A stretch of 43,834 bases of DNA from Eubacteriales bacterium (GTDB taxonomy: Bacteria; Bacillota; Clostridia; Lachnospirales; Lachnospiraceae). This document shows positions 17,040 to 24,920 of this stretch, one piece after another (positions within the stretch are counted from its first letter, which is position 1; each line of letters opens with the position of its first letter). Below the pieces are notes generated by a model. That model was not told the origin of the DNA and did not search any database. It was given only the letters and a program-made list of their open reading frames with translations. The stretch lies in NCBI GenBank assembly GCA_030524585.1, contig JAUNGJ010000021.1, positions 1 through 43,834 of the forward strand. Reading direction: 5' to 3'. The position numbers were made by a program, and so were the translations under genes.

Positions 17040-17046
17040 TTCGACA
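17040..17046. promoter_or_regulatory. Possible Spo0A box upstream of rnfC
   Basis: TTCGACA is the exact complement of the Spo0A core TGTCGAA. A 7-mer occurs several times by chance in a window this size, so only its place in the 200-base rnf upstream region makes it worth noting. No clear promoter is seen here; the 17100-17130 stretch has TATAGT but no good -35. Confidence 0.25.
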
Positions 17047-17153
17047 AGATGTTCCTCGAAATATACAATAAATTGCCCGAAAAATATAGATGAAAGAGGC
17101 TTTTTTTTGTATAGTAATATTAAGATGAATTTAAGGAAGGAAGGGAAAAAGGA

Positions 17154-18473
17154 ATGGCACTGTTAACATTTAAGGGTGGTATTCACCCGGATGACGGCAA
17201 GCGCTTAGCCAAGGATAAAGCAATTGTTGATGTGAAGCCAAAGGGTGACCTGGTCTACCCGCTTTCTCAGCATATAGGCGCTCCGGCAGCTCCGATCGTT
17301 GCGAAAGGCGACCGTGTTCTTAAGGGACAGAAGATCGCTGAAGCGGGCGGATTTGTATCTGCGCCGATTTATGCATCCGTATCCGGAACTGTAAAAGCGA
17401 TTGAGCCGCATTTTAATCCGACAGGTGCAAAAGTGAACTGCATCGTTATTGAGAATGATGGAGAATATGAGGAAGTGGAATATGCTCCGGTAAAACCTTT
17501 GGAGGAGATGACAAAAGAAGAGATACTGAATGCGATCGGCGAAGCCGGGGTTGTAGGTATGGGTGGAGCAGGATTTCCGACTAAAGTTAAGCTGTCTCCA
17601 AAAGAACCGGAGAAGATTGAATATATTATAGCAAACTGTGCGGAGTGTGAGCCGTATATTACTGCCGACTACAGAAGAATGATGGAGACACCGGAGCTTC
17701 TGGTGGGAGGTATGAAAGTGATTCTCTCTGTGTTTGATAATGCAAAGGGAATCTTTGGCGTGGAAGATAACAAGCCGGATTGTATCAAAAAGCTTCAGGA
17801 GCTTGTTAAGGATGAGCCGCGTATGGAGGTTATGGCATTAAAGACCAAGTATCCACAGGGTGCTGAGCGTCAGCTGATCTATGCTACCACAGGAAGAGCC
17901 ATCAATTCCACCATGCTTCCGGCAGATGCCGGCTGCGTTGTAGACAATGTGGAGACGATGATCAACGTATACAGGGCTGTTGTAGAGGGCCTGCCATCCA
18001 TTGAACGTATTGTAACGGTAAGTGGTGATGCTGTGAATGAGCCCGGCAATTTCAGAGCTCCATTCGGAATGAATCAGATGGAGCTTGTCGAGGCGGCCGG
18101 AGGATTTAAAGAAGAACCTGAGAAGGTAATCTCAGGCGGACCGATGATGGGATTTGCAATGTTTACCCTGGATGTTCCGGTAACCAAAACATCTTCTTCT
18201 ATCCTGTGCTTTCTGAAGGATCCGGTAAAGGGATTGGAGGAGACTGCCTGTATTAACTGCGGACGCTGCGTAGACGCCTGTCCAAGCAGAATTATTCCTT
18301 CCAGACTGGCAGATTATGCACAGCATCATGACGAAGAAGCATTTACCAGGATGAACGGTATGGAATGTGTGGAATGTGGTTCCTGCAGCTATGTTTGTCC
18401 TGCAAAGAGACCGCTGAAGCAGGCGATCGGTTCCATGAGAAAGATTGTTTTGGCAAATCGAAGAAAGAAATAA
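17154..18473 (+). CDS. rnfC: Rnf complex subunit C
   Basis: RnfC is the peripheral cytoplasmic subunit, thought to exchange electrons with NAD+ in the ferredoxin:NAD+ oxidoreductase that pumps Na+ or H+. After an N-terminal barrel-sandwich part, the NADH/FMN-binding segment shows GVVGMGGAGFPTKVK and the CAECEPY loop. Two [4Fe-4S] motifs lie near the C terminus: CINCGRCVDACP and CVECGSCSYVCP. The 439 residues are the short clostridial form, without the long Ala/Lys-rich tail of proteobacterial RnfC. First gene of an unbroken rnfCDGEAB operon. Confidence 0.97.
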   Translation: MALLTFKGGIHPDDGKRLAKDKAIVDVKPKGDLVYPLSQHIGAPAAPIVAKGDRVLKGQKIAEAGGFVSAPIYASVSGTVKAIEPHFNPTGAKVNCIVIENDGEYEEVEYAPVKPLEEMTKEEILNAIGEAGVVGMGGAGFPTKVKLSPKEPEKIEYIIANCAECEPYITADYRRMMETPELLVGGMKVILSVFDNAKGIFGVEDNKPDCIKKLQELVKDEPRMEVMALKTKYPQGAERQLIYATTGRAINSTMLPADAGCVVDNVETMINVYRAVVEGLPSIERIVTVSGDAVNEPGNFRAPFGMNQMELVEAAGGFKEEPEKVISGGPMMGFAMFTLDVPVTKTSSSILCFLKDPVKGLEETACINCGRCVDACPSRIIPSRLADYAQHHDEEAFTRMNGMECVECGSCSYVCPAKRPLKQAIGSMRKIVLANRRKK

Positions 18474-18497
18474 TAAGAGAGGAAGAGGTGAACAAAC

Positions 18498-19451
18498 GTG
18501 GAGAATAAATTAAATATTTCATCTTCACCACATATACGTTCCAAAGTTACTTCCAGCAATATTATGCTCATGGTAACGATTGCTCTGTTGCCTGCATCTG
18601 CATTTGGAGTTTACAACTTTGGAGTGAATGCGCTGCTGATGTTGATTGTGACAACTGCAGCGGCTGTATTAACGGAATACATATATGAGAAACTGATGCA
18701 CAAAAAGATTACGATCGGTGACTTCAGTGCCGTCGTAACCGGATTGCTGCTGGGATTAAACATGCCGCCGACAGCGCCCTTATGGATGGGAGCACTTGGA
18801 AGCGTGTTTGGTATCCTGATTGTAAAGCAGCTGTTTGGAGGATTGGGACAGAATTTTATGAACCCGGCTCTGGGAGCAAGGTGCTTTCTGCTGATTTCCT
18901 TCACAGGACCGATGACAAGATTTATCTACGATGGTGAGACCGGACCCACACCGCTTGCATATATCAAGGAAGGCTCCATGTCAAGTGTTAATTCCATGGA
19001 CATGCTGATTGGAAGGATTCCGGGAACGATTGGCGAGACGTCTGTAATTGCCATCATTATCGGCGCGATTTTCCTGATTCTTATGGGAATCATCGATCTT
19101 CGCATCCCGGGTACATATATTGTAACATTTGTTATTTTTATTGGTATTTTCGGCAAATTTTCCGACGCCGGAGTCGGATTCTTTGACCCGCAGTATATCA
19201 CTGCGCAGCTTTGCGGCGGCGGCCTGATGCTTGGCGCATGGTTTATGGCGACGGACTATGTAACATCGCCGATTACCAAGCAGGGTCAGATTTTATTTGG
19301 AATTTTGCTGGGTATCCTTACCGGTCTGTTCCGTCTCTTCGGCGGTTCGGCAGAGGGCGTATCCTATGCAATTATCATCAGTAACCTCCTGGTTCCATTG
19401 ATTGAGAGGGTTACTCTTCCAAAACCATTCGGTAAAGGAGGAGAGAAATAA
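18498..19451 (+). CDS. rnfD: Rnf complex subunit D
   Basis: RnfD is an integral membrane subunit carrying a covalently bound FMN and lies on the electron path linked to ion pumping. The 317 residues hold about nine or ten hydrophobic segments. The likely flavinylation site is Thr151 in TGPTPLAY, the position of the FMN-linked threonine in the family. GTG 18498 is the start, with an AGAGGTG site upstream. Its TAA shares a base with the ATG of rnfG (TAATG at 19449-19453). Confidence 0.96.
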   Translation: MENKLNISSSPHIRSKVTSSNIMLMVTIALLPASAFGVYNFGVNALLMLIVTTAAAVLTEYIYEKLMHKKITIGDFSAVVTGLLLGLNMPPTAPLWMGALGSVFGILIVKQLFGGLGQNFMNPALGARCFLLISFTGPMTRFIYDGETGPTPLAYIKEGSMSSVNSMDMLIGRIPGTIGETSVIAIIIGAIFLILMGIIDLRIPGTYIVTFVIFIGIFGKFSDAGVGFFDPQYITAQLCGGGLMLGAWFMATDYVTSPITKQGQILFGILLGILTGLFRLFGGSAEGVSYAIIISNLLVPLIERVTLPKPFGKGGEK

Positions 19452-20032
19452 TGAATAAGATAGTTAAAAATGCAGCAATTCTTACTGCAATTACATTGAT
19501 TTCCGGACTTCTTCTGGGAATTGTATATGAGATTACCAAAGATCCGATCGCTCAGGCTCAGGATGCTGCCAAGAAAGAAGCATGGCAGGCGGTATTCCCG
19601 GAGGCTTCATTGGATGATTTTGAGCCGATGGAGGTTGATGCGGATGCTGCGGAAGCAGTAGTTGGTGAACTTGGAGTTCAGGCAACGGTCGATGAAGTGT
19701 GTTCCGTTGGTGATACGGGATATATTGTTACGGTTACCGATGCCGAAGGTTATGGCGGTAATATTCAGATAACAGTGGGTATTACCAGTGACGGAACCGT
19801 AAATGGTATTTCAATTCTGTCTATCAGTGAGACGGCAGGTCTTGGCATGAGAGCGACAGAACCTGAGTTTTACACACAGTATGAAGGTGTGCAGACAGAG
19901 AAGTTTGTGGTATCTAAGGATGGCGGAGACGGAGAGCCAATCGATGCTCTCAGCGGTGCGACGATCACATCAAGAGCCGTGACCGGCGCTGTGAATACCG
20001 CGCTTGGATATTTCAGCAGTGTATTATTATAG
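19451..20032 (+). CDS. rnfG: Rnf complex subunit G
   Basis: RnfG has one N-terminal membrane anchor (about residues 8-27) and an extracytoplasmic FMN-binding domain. The flavinylation motif SGAT is at residues 168-171, with Thr171 the expected phosphoester-FMN site, preceded by ISETAGLGMRA, also typical. ApbE, encoded nearby at 23384-24364, is the enzyme that makes this bond. GGAGGAG precedes the start, which overlaps the rnfD stop. Length 193 is usual. Confidence 0.96.
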   Translation: MNKIVKNAAILTAITLISGLLLGIVYEITKDPIAQAQDAAKKEAWQAVFPEASLDDFEPMEVDADAAEAVVGELGVQATVDEVCSVGDTGYIVTVTDAEGYGGNIQITVGITSDGTVNGISILSISETAGLGMRATEPEFYTQYEGVQTEKFVVSKDGGDGEPIDALSGATITSRAVTGAVNTALGYFSSVLL

Positions 20033-20044
20033 GAGGTAGTGAAG

Positions 20045-20770
20045 ATGAATGATTGTACCGAAAGATTATATAACGGTTTAGTTAAAGAAAACCCTACCTT
20101 CGTGCTGATGCTTGGTATGTGTCCGACGCTTGCGGTTACGACATCTGCCATTAATGGTCTGGGTATGGGACTTTCGACAACGGTGGTACTTGTACTTTCC
20201 AATATGTTGATTTCAATGCTGCGTAAGATTATTCCGGATTCTGTTCGTGTTCCGGCATTTATCGTAGTCGTGGCATCCTTTGTAACGATTGTACAGTTCC
20301 TGATGGAAGGATTTGTTCCAAGTCTGTATTCCGCACTTGGAATCTATATCCCGCTGATCGTTGTGAACTGTATTATCCTTGGACGTGCGGAATCCTATGC
20401 ATCGAAGAATCCGGTTCTTCCGTCTATTTTTGATGGTATTGGTATGGGACTTGGATTTACAGTAGGACTTACATCCATTGGTATTGTACGTGAGATTATT
20501 GGTTCTGGTAAGATTTTCGGAGCCCAGATTCTGCCTCTTGCAGATTCTGCCACTGGAAAAGCAGGATATACTCCGATTACCATCTTTATTCTGGCGCCTG
20601 GTGCATTCCTTGTTCTGGCAGGACTTACAGCGCTGCAGAATAAAGTAAAGAATAACATGGCAAGGAAGGGCAAGAAGGTACCTGAATCTGCATCCTGCGG
20701 CGAAGGCTGTGCTTCCTGCACCAACAGCGCATGCGGCGGAAAAGTATTTCCGACAGGAAACGAAGAATAG
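20045..20770 (+). CDS. rnfE: Rnf complex subunit E with Cys-rich C-terminal tail
   Basis: RnfE is a six-helix membrane subunit that, with RnfA, holds a buried [2Fe-2S] cluster; the conserved cysteines Cys26 (GMCPTLAV) and Cys109 (IVVNCIILG) are present. ATG 20045 (241 aa) follows AGGAGGT at 20031-20037; a GTG at 20039 is too close to it. The odd part is the tail after residue 205: a basic stretch and then four cysteines at 218, 222, 225 and 230 (C-x3-C-x2-C-x4-C), which is more than the family core needs and could bind a metal or a further cluster at the cytoplasmic face. Confidence 0.96.
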   Translation: MNDCTERLYNGLVKENPTFVLMLGMCPTLAVTTSAINGLGMGLSTTVVLVLSNMLISMLRKIIPDSVRVPAFIVVVASFVTIVQFLMEGFVPSLYSALGIYIPLIVVNCIILGRAESYASKNPVLPSIFDGIGMGLGFTVGLTSIGIVREIIGSGKIFGAQILPLADSATGKAGYTPITIFILAPGAFLVLAGLTALQNKVKNNMARKGKKVPESASCGEGCASCTNSACGGKVFPTGNEE

Positions 20771-20783
20771 GAGGAGTACATAG

Positions 20784-21374
20784 ATGAAAGAATTATTGAT
20801 AATTGCAATAGGATCTGCTCTTGTAAATAACGTTGTACTCAGCCAGTTCCTTGGAATCTGTCCCTTCCTGGGAGTATCTAAGAAGGTAGAAACTGCTGCA
20901 GGTATGGGAGCCGCTGTAGTGTTCGTTATTTCATTGGCATCACTGGTAACAGGCATTATTAACAAGTTTATTTTGGCGAATGAAGCAATCCTGAACGGCA
21001 GGCTTGTGTACCTGCAGACGATCGTGTTCATTCTGGTTATTGCCTGTCTGGTACAGTTTGTAGAGATGTTTCTTAAGAAATCCATGCCGGCTCTTTATCA
21101 GGCACTTGGCGTGTATCTTCCGCTGATTACCACAAACTGTGCGGTACTGGGTGTAGCGCTGACAAACGTACAGAAGAGCTATACAATTCTGGAAGGCGTG
21201 ATCAATGGTATCGGAACTTCCGTGGGATTTTTGATTTCCATTGTAATTTTGGCTGGTATTCGTGAGAAGATGGAGTATAATGATATTAGTGAATCCTTTA
21301 GAGGAACCCCAATCGTACTGATCACAGCGGCGCTGATGGCGATTGCGTTCTTTGGATTCTCAGGATTGATCTAG
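20784..21374 (+). CDS. rnfA: Rnf complex subunit A
   Basis: RnfA is the inverted-topology partner of RnfE; together they bind the membrane [2Fe-2S] cluster. The conserved cysteines lie in LGICPFLGV and ITTNCAVLGVAL. Six hydrophobic segments are visible in the 196 residues, the normal length. GGAGGAG lies upstream of ATG 20784, 13 bases after rnfE, and rnfB follows 13 bases later. Confidence 0.97.
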   Translation: MKELLIIAIGSALVNNVVLSQFLGICPFLGVSKKVETAAGMGAAVVFVISLASLVTGIINKFILANEAILNGRLVYLQTIVFILVIACLVQFVEMFLKKSMPALYQALGVYLPLITTNCAVLGVALTNVQKSYTILEGVINGIGTSVGFLISIVILAGIREKMEYNDISESFRGTPIVLITAALMAIAFFGFSGLI

Positions 21375-21387
21375 GGAGGAGCATACT

Positions 21388-22185
21388 ATGAGTATAACAG
21401 GTATTATTATTGCGGCAGTGATTGTCGGCGGAACCGGTTTGTTCATTGGTGTATTCCTTGGATTTGCCGGCAAGAAATTTGCGGTTGAGGTAGATGAGAG
21501 GGAAGAAGCGATCGTAGGCGTTCTTCCGGGGAACAACTGTGGCGGCTGCGGTTATGCAGGATGTTCCGGACTCGCTGCTGCAATCGTAAAAGGTGAGGCA
21601 GAGATTGGAGGATGTCCTGTTGGAGGCGCTCCGGTTGCTGCTAAAATTGGAGAGATTATGGGTCAGGAAGCAGGTGAGCAGGTTCACCAGGTAGCATATG
21701 TAAAGTGTGCAGGAACCTGTGACAAGGCAAAGACCGATTATGAATACTATGGACTTGGCGACTGTATTATGGTGAATATGATGCAGAACGGCGGACCAAA
21801 GAGCTGTAATTATGGATGTCTCGGTGAGGGCTCCTGTGTACAGGCATGTCCCTTTGATGCGATTCATGTTGTAGAAGGTGTAGCAGTCGTAGATAAGGAT
21901 GCCTGTAAGGCCTGCGGCAAATGTATCGCCGTATGCCCGAAGCATTTAATTGAACTGGTGCCGTACGACCAGAAGCATCTGGTACAGTGCAGCTCCCAGG
22001 ATAAGGGTAAGGATGTAATGGCAGCATGTGCCGTTGGATGTATAGGTTGCAGGATGTGTGTAAAGGTTTGCGAGGCAGGAGCAGTTTCTGTTGAGAATAA
22101 CATTGCGCATATTGATCCATCAAAGTGTACAAACTGCGGTAAATGCGCTGAAAAATGTCCTAAGAAAATTATTCAGATTCAATAA
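21388..22185 (+). CDS. rnfB: Rnf complex subunit B, ferredoxin-type
   Basis: RnfB is the entry point for electrons from reduced ferredoxin. It has an N-terminal membrane helix (residues 5-27), then a four-Cys [4Fe-4S] domain (NNCGGCGYAGCSG with GGCPVGG), and four further cysteine clusters: CLGEGSCVQACP with its upstream Cys, CKACGKCIAVCP, CIGCRMCVKVC and CTNCGKCAEKCP. The 265 residues are typical of the clostridial form. It is the last of the rnf genes; I see no terminator directly after it, so the DUF2752 gene may be read through. Confidence 0.97.
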   Translation: MSITGIIIAAVIVGGTGLFIGVFLGFAGKKFAVEVDEREEAIVGVLPGNNCGGCGYAGCSGLAAAIVKGEAEIGGCPVGGAPVAAKIGEIMGQEAGEQVHQVAYVKCAGTCDKAKTDYEYYGLGDCIMVNMMQNGGPKSCNYGCLGEGSCVQACPFDAIHVVEGVAVVDKDACKACGKCIAVCPKHLIELVPYDQKHLVQCSSQDKGKDVMAACAVGCIGCRMCVKVCEAGAVSVENNIAHIDPSKCTNCGKCAEKCPKKIIQIQ

Positions 22186-22233
22186 AATCTCTTTCCCCTC
22201 AACGAAAGGAACTCGTAAACAAGGTGATTTTTG

Positions 22234-22716
22234 ATGAAGATTGATTTCAGACATTACATCAAAGAGGTTAGACGGAAAGTTACGAAAGATGCGTGTCAGT
22301 ATTTTCGGGTGATGGCATGGGTGATTACAATTGTAATCACCCATTTCACTGTGCTGAAATATTTTCTGTACAGTCTTTGCCCATCCGTATTGATTACCGG
22401 TTATCCATGTCCGGCCTGCGGAATGACGCGGGCCGGGATATTGCTTCTGACCGGAAGATTTGCAGAAGCAGCACATATGCAGCCTTTTATTTATGTATTA
22501 GGCGCATTCGCTGTTGGATTGTGTATCTATCGATACCTGTTTTTGAAAGATTCTCTGGAATGGGCAAAATGGTGTTTGATTATTATCATAATATGTATGA
22601 TTGTGTTTTATGTTTATCGAATGATACGTTATTTCCCGACTACGGCGCCAATGACCTATTATGAATATAATTTGCTGTATAGGCTAAGAGTGCTGTATGG
22701 AAAGATTGTTTTTTGA
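22234..22716 (+). CDS. DUF2752 membrane protein
   Basis: The family signature CPACGMTRA is present near residue 65, after a first hydrophobic segment, and two or three more hydrophobic segments follow in 160 residues. Function is unknown; the paired cysteines could bind metal or form a disulfide. ATG 22234 follows an AAGGTGA site. It begins 48 bases after rnfB. A perfect 28-bp palindrome (22317-22344) lies inside the coding region, encoding the VITIVITH part of the first membrane segment. Confidence 0.85.
   Translation: MKIDFRHYIKEVRRKVTKDACQYFRVMAWVITIVITHFTVLKYFLYSLCPSVLITGYPCPACGMTRAGILLLTGRFAEAAHMQPFIYVLGAFAVGLCIYRYLFLKDSLEWAKWCLIIIIICMIVFYVYRMIRYFPTTAPMTYYEYNLLYRLRVLYGKIVF
22317..22344. 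repeat. Perfect 28-bp palindrome inside the DUF2752 gene
   Basis: Each 14-base arm is an exact complement of the other with no spacer, centred between 22330 and 22331. No T-run follows on either strand. Confidence 0.9.
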
Positions 22717-22734
22717 TAATGATTATGATATGAT
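22706..22734 (+). promoter_or_regulatory. Promoter before the Q/N/Y-rich membrane protein
   Basis: TTGTTT (22706-22711), 17-base spacer, TATGAT (22729-22734) with an upstream TGA. It overlaps the end of the DUF2752 gene. Confidence 0.5.
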
Positions 22735-22773
22735 GGTAAAAAATAATGGATTTTACACTGGGAGGACAAAGAG

Positions 22774-23292
22774 ATGGATAATCAGTTTGATAATAATATA
22801 CCAGATAATGTTCCCGAGGATCATGCGTCAGATAGTGATATTTTCGAGGGGCAGTCTGTGGATAAGGAACATGAGAATACACAGAATATGTATTCTGATC
22901 CAAATGCAGGATATACACAGGGCACGGCACAGTATCAGGGACAGAGTTTTTATCAGAATCCCAATTCATATTCTGATGGAAATCAGTACCAATATCAACA
23001 GCAGTACCAGCAGCCGAATTACGGATATAATCCGTATTATAACAATCCAAATGCCGGTATGGACACAAGCCCAATGACAATGGGAGATTGGGTACTGACT
23101 CTTCTTGCACTGATGATCCCCTGTGCGGGAATCATACTCTATTTTGTATGGGCATTTGGAAGCCACGGCAATATTAACAGAAGAAATTTCTGCAGAGCAC
23201 AGTTGATTATTCTTGGAGTTGTTTTGATTTTATATCTTGTGCTCATATTAGTATTGGGGGTTTCGTTTGCAGGCGCAGTAAGTACGTATTAA
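22774..23292 (+). CDS. Membrane protein with Q/N/Y-rich disordered N terminus
   Basis: The first ~95 of 172 residues are low complexity: acidic at the start, then rich in Gln, Asn, Tyr, Ser and Gly, with runs such as YQYQQQYQQP and YGYNPYYNNP. The rest has two hydrophobic segments (about residues 103-128 and 146-170) joined by a loop with WAFGSHGNINRRNFCRAQ. This two-helix plus low-complexity layout is like CD225/dispanin-type bacterial proteins, but I cannot name the family. GGAGG lies before ATG 22774. It comes after DUF2752 and ends in the shared terminator with apbE. Confidence 0.8.
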   Translation: MDNQFDNNIPDNVPEDHASDSDIFEGQSVDKEHENTQNMYSDPNAGYTQGTAQYQGQSFYQNPNSYSDGNQYQYQQQYQQPNYGYNPYYNNPNAGMDTSPMTMGDWVLTLLALMIPCAGIILYFVWAFGSHGNINRRNFCRAQLIILGVVLILYLVLILVLGVSFAGAVSTY

Positions 23293-23311
23293 GTCAAGGA
23301 TTCAAAAAAGA

Positions 23312-23360
23312 AAAAGAGTATCACAGAGCAGTTATTGTGTGCCTGTGGTACTCTTTTATT
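23312..23360. terminator. Bidirectional terminator between the membrane protein and apbE
   Basis: AAAAGAGTATCACAG (23312-23326) pairs with CTGTGGTACTCTTTT (23343-23357) with one G-U pair. T-runs follow in both directions, so it can serve the converging genes on both strands. Confidence 0.88.
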
Positions 23361-23383
23361 GATTCCTGTTCAATTCCTATCCA

Positions 23384-24364
23384 TTATTTGCCGAAATTCC
23401 GAGAATAAAATATCTCATTATCCGTGTTTATAAATACGGCATCTACATTATCCAGCTGATTGACCAGCTTCATTCCTTCGTCAGGTCCGAGCAAAAAACA
23501 GGTCGTGCTGAGTGCGTCGGCTGTCAGGGAGGAATTTGTAATAATTGTGACGCTGTTTAAACCGTTATTGCATGGATTGCCGGTCGATGAGCTTAATATA
23601 TGATGGTAGAGGATTCCACCCTTTTCAAAGTAACGCTGGTAAGTGCCGGAAGTTACAACAGATTGGTTGTCCAGACTAACGGAGGTGATCGGTTCACCGT
23701 CTGTATCAAAAGGCTTCTGAATACCAATATTAAATGGACTTCCGCCTAACTTATCACCAACAGCAAGGACATTTCCGCCTAAATTAATAAGAGCGTGTCT
23801 AACACCTTCTTCTTTCAAGTATTCTTTTAGCCGGTCAGCAATATATCCTTTTGCAATAGCTCCCAGGTCAAGCTTGGCTGCTCCATCTAAAAGACGAACC
23901 GTGTTGCCGTCGATCTGAATCTTTCGATAATTTACATGTTTTACCGCTTCGGCAATAGCTTCCGGAGATGGCGGTGAGGGATCTTCTGCTTTAAAATCCC
24001 ACAAGCTGGAAACTGCGCCGATTGTTATATCAAAGGCTCCATTCGATAAATCGCCGTAATAGATGCCCTTTTTGATCAGTGTGACCGTATCCTTGGATAC
24101 TTCCACAGGAGCACCGCCTGCTGCGTTGATCTGAGATACTTCGCTGCTTTCTATAGTACGTGAAAACTTGGCCTCATATTCTTCGCACATGGCCTGACAC
24201 TGTTCAATCAGGCTTTCATCGTGAGAGTCGTAAATTTGAATGCTGATTACTGTATCAAGCGCTACACCTGTATAAGTCAGGGGTTTTCTGGAAAATCCGG
24301 AACATCCGGCTGTGCACAGTACGGCTGCCGCGGTCAGAAATCCGGTTATTTTACGAAATTTCAT
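23384..24364 (-). CDS. apbE: ApbE family FAD:protein FMN transferase, lipoprotein
   Basis: ApbE transfers FMN from FAD onto a threonine of target proteins, here most likely RnfD Thr151 and RnfG Thr171. The N terminus is a signal sequence ending near Cys21 in LCTAGC, a lipobox-like site, which puts the enzyme outside the membrane where the RnfG domain is. Family motifs present are KFSRTIESSEVSQIN, FDITIGAV, KLDLGAIAKGYIAD, LGGNVLAVG and the Mg-binding ADALSTTCF. ATG 24364 (326 aa) is chosen for GAGGTG just upstream, over the ATG at 24376. Promoter at 24395-24422. Confidence 0.95.
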   Translation of the reverse strand: MKFRKITGFLTAAAVLCTAGCSGFSRKPLTYTGVALDTVISIQIYDSHDESLIEQCQAMCEEYEAKFSRTIESSEVSQINAAGGAPVEVSKDTVTLIKKGIYYGDLSNGAFDITIGAVSSLWDFKAEDPSPPSPEAIAEAVKHVNYRKIQIDGNTVRLLDGAAKLDLGAIAKGYIADRLKEYLKEEGVRHALINLGGNVLAVGDKLGGSPFNIGIQKPFDTDGEPITSVSLDNQSVVTSGTYQRYFEKGGILYHHILSSSTGNPCNNGLNSVTIITNSSLTADALSTTCFLLGPDEGMKLVNQLDNVDAVFINTDNEIFYSRNFGK

Positions 24365-24394
24365 ATTACACCTCATCTATTATAGAATAGATTT

Positions 24395-24422
24395 AGTATA
24401 TCATAAAAAAATAATTATGCAA
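24395..24422 (-). promoter_or_regulatory. Minus-strand promoter for apbE
   Basis: On the minus strand TTGCAT (24422-24417), 16-base spacer, TATACT (24400-24395) preceded by TGA. A divergent promoter lies at 24469. Confidence 0.6.
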
Positions 24423-24468
24423 ATCCTGCAGGGATGGTTTTATCTGCAAAGCCGTATCGAACATGTGA

Positions 24469-24497
24469 TTGCATTACGGTTGTTGTTGTGTTAGAAT
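24469..24497 (+). promoter_or_regulatory. Promoter for the NusG II / Gx transporter unit
   Basis: TTGCAT (24469-24474), 17-base spacer, TAGAAT (24492-24497). The 11-base sequence around its -35 (24464-24474) recurs at the start codon (24529-24539). Confidence 0.55.
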
Positions 24498-24537
24498 ATT
24501 TGAGTACAAAGTGGCGTAATACAGAAAGTGTGATTGC

Positions 24538-24909
24538 ATGAAGATTGAAGTGAAGAAGAAGGATTTGGTTTTAATTATTATTATTATATGTGTGGCTCTG
24601 TGCGCGTATCTGTCTCATCAGCTGCTCAAGGAAACAGGTGCTGGCGATGTGATTGTTAAGGTGGATGGAGAGATAACGGGAACATATGATTTGAATGAGG
24701 ATCAGGAAATATCTATCAACAATGGCAGTAATCTTTTGGAGATTAAGAATGGAAGAGCTAATATGATAGAAGCCGATTGTCCGGACCGGCTCTGCGTCCA
24801 TCAGAAAGCAATTTCGGCAAGTGGAGAGAATATTATCTGTCTTCCGAATAAAATTATTGTTGAAATTAAATCCAAAACGGAAAGCGGATTTGATGCAGTT
24901 GCGAATTAG
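24538..24909 (+). CDS. NusG domain II-containing exported protein
   Basis: The 123 residues begin with a single hydrophobic segment (about 9-25), then a small beta domain matching NusG domain II proteins, with the conserved pair in CPDRLCVHQK. It is not the transcription factor NusG; this is a separate, membrane-anchored and probably extracytoplasmic protein. In many Firmicutes it sits next to a Gx transporter and ApbE, as here, which suggests a part in flavin handling or redox at the cell surface. The two cysteines may form a disulfide or bind a ligand. Confidence 0.88.
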   Translation: MKIEVKKKDLVLIIIIICVALCAYLSHQLLKETGAGDVIVKVDGEITGTYDLNEDQEISINNGSNLLEIKNGRANMIEADCPDRLCVHQKAISASGENIICLPNKIIVEIKSKTESGFDAVAN

Positions 24910-24920
24910 GAGGTCTGTCA

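Noticed and set aside
17018-17046. Rex-type redox operator before rnfC
   Set aside because: Only one half-site resembles the consensus; the second half does not match.
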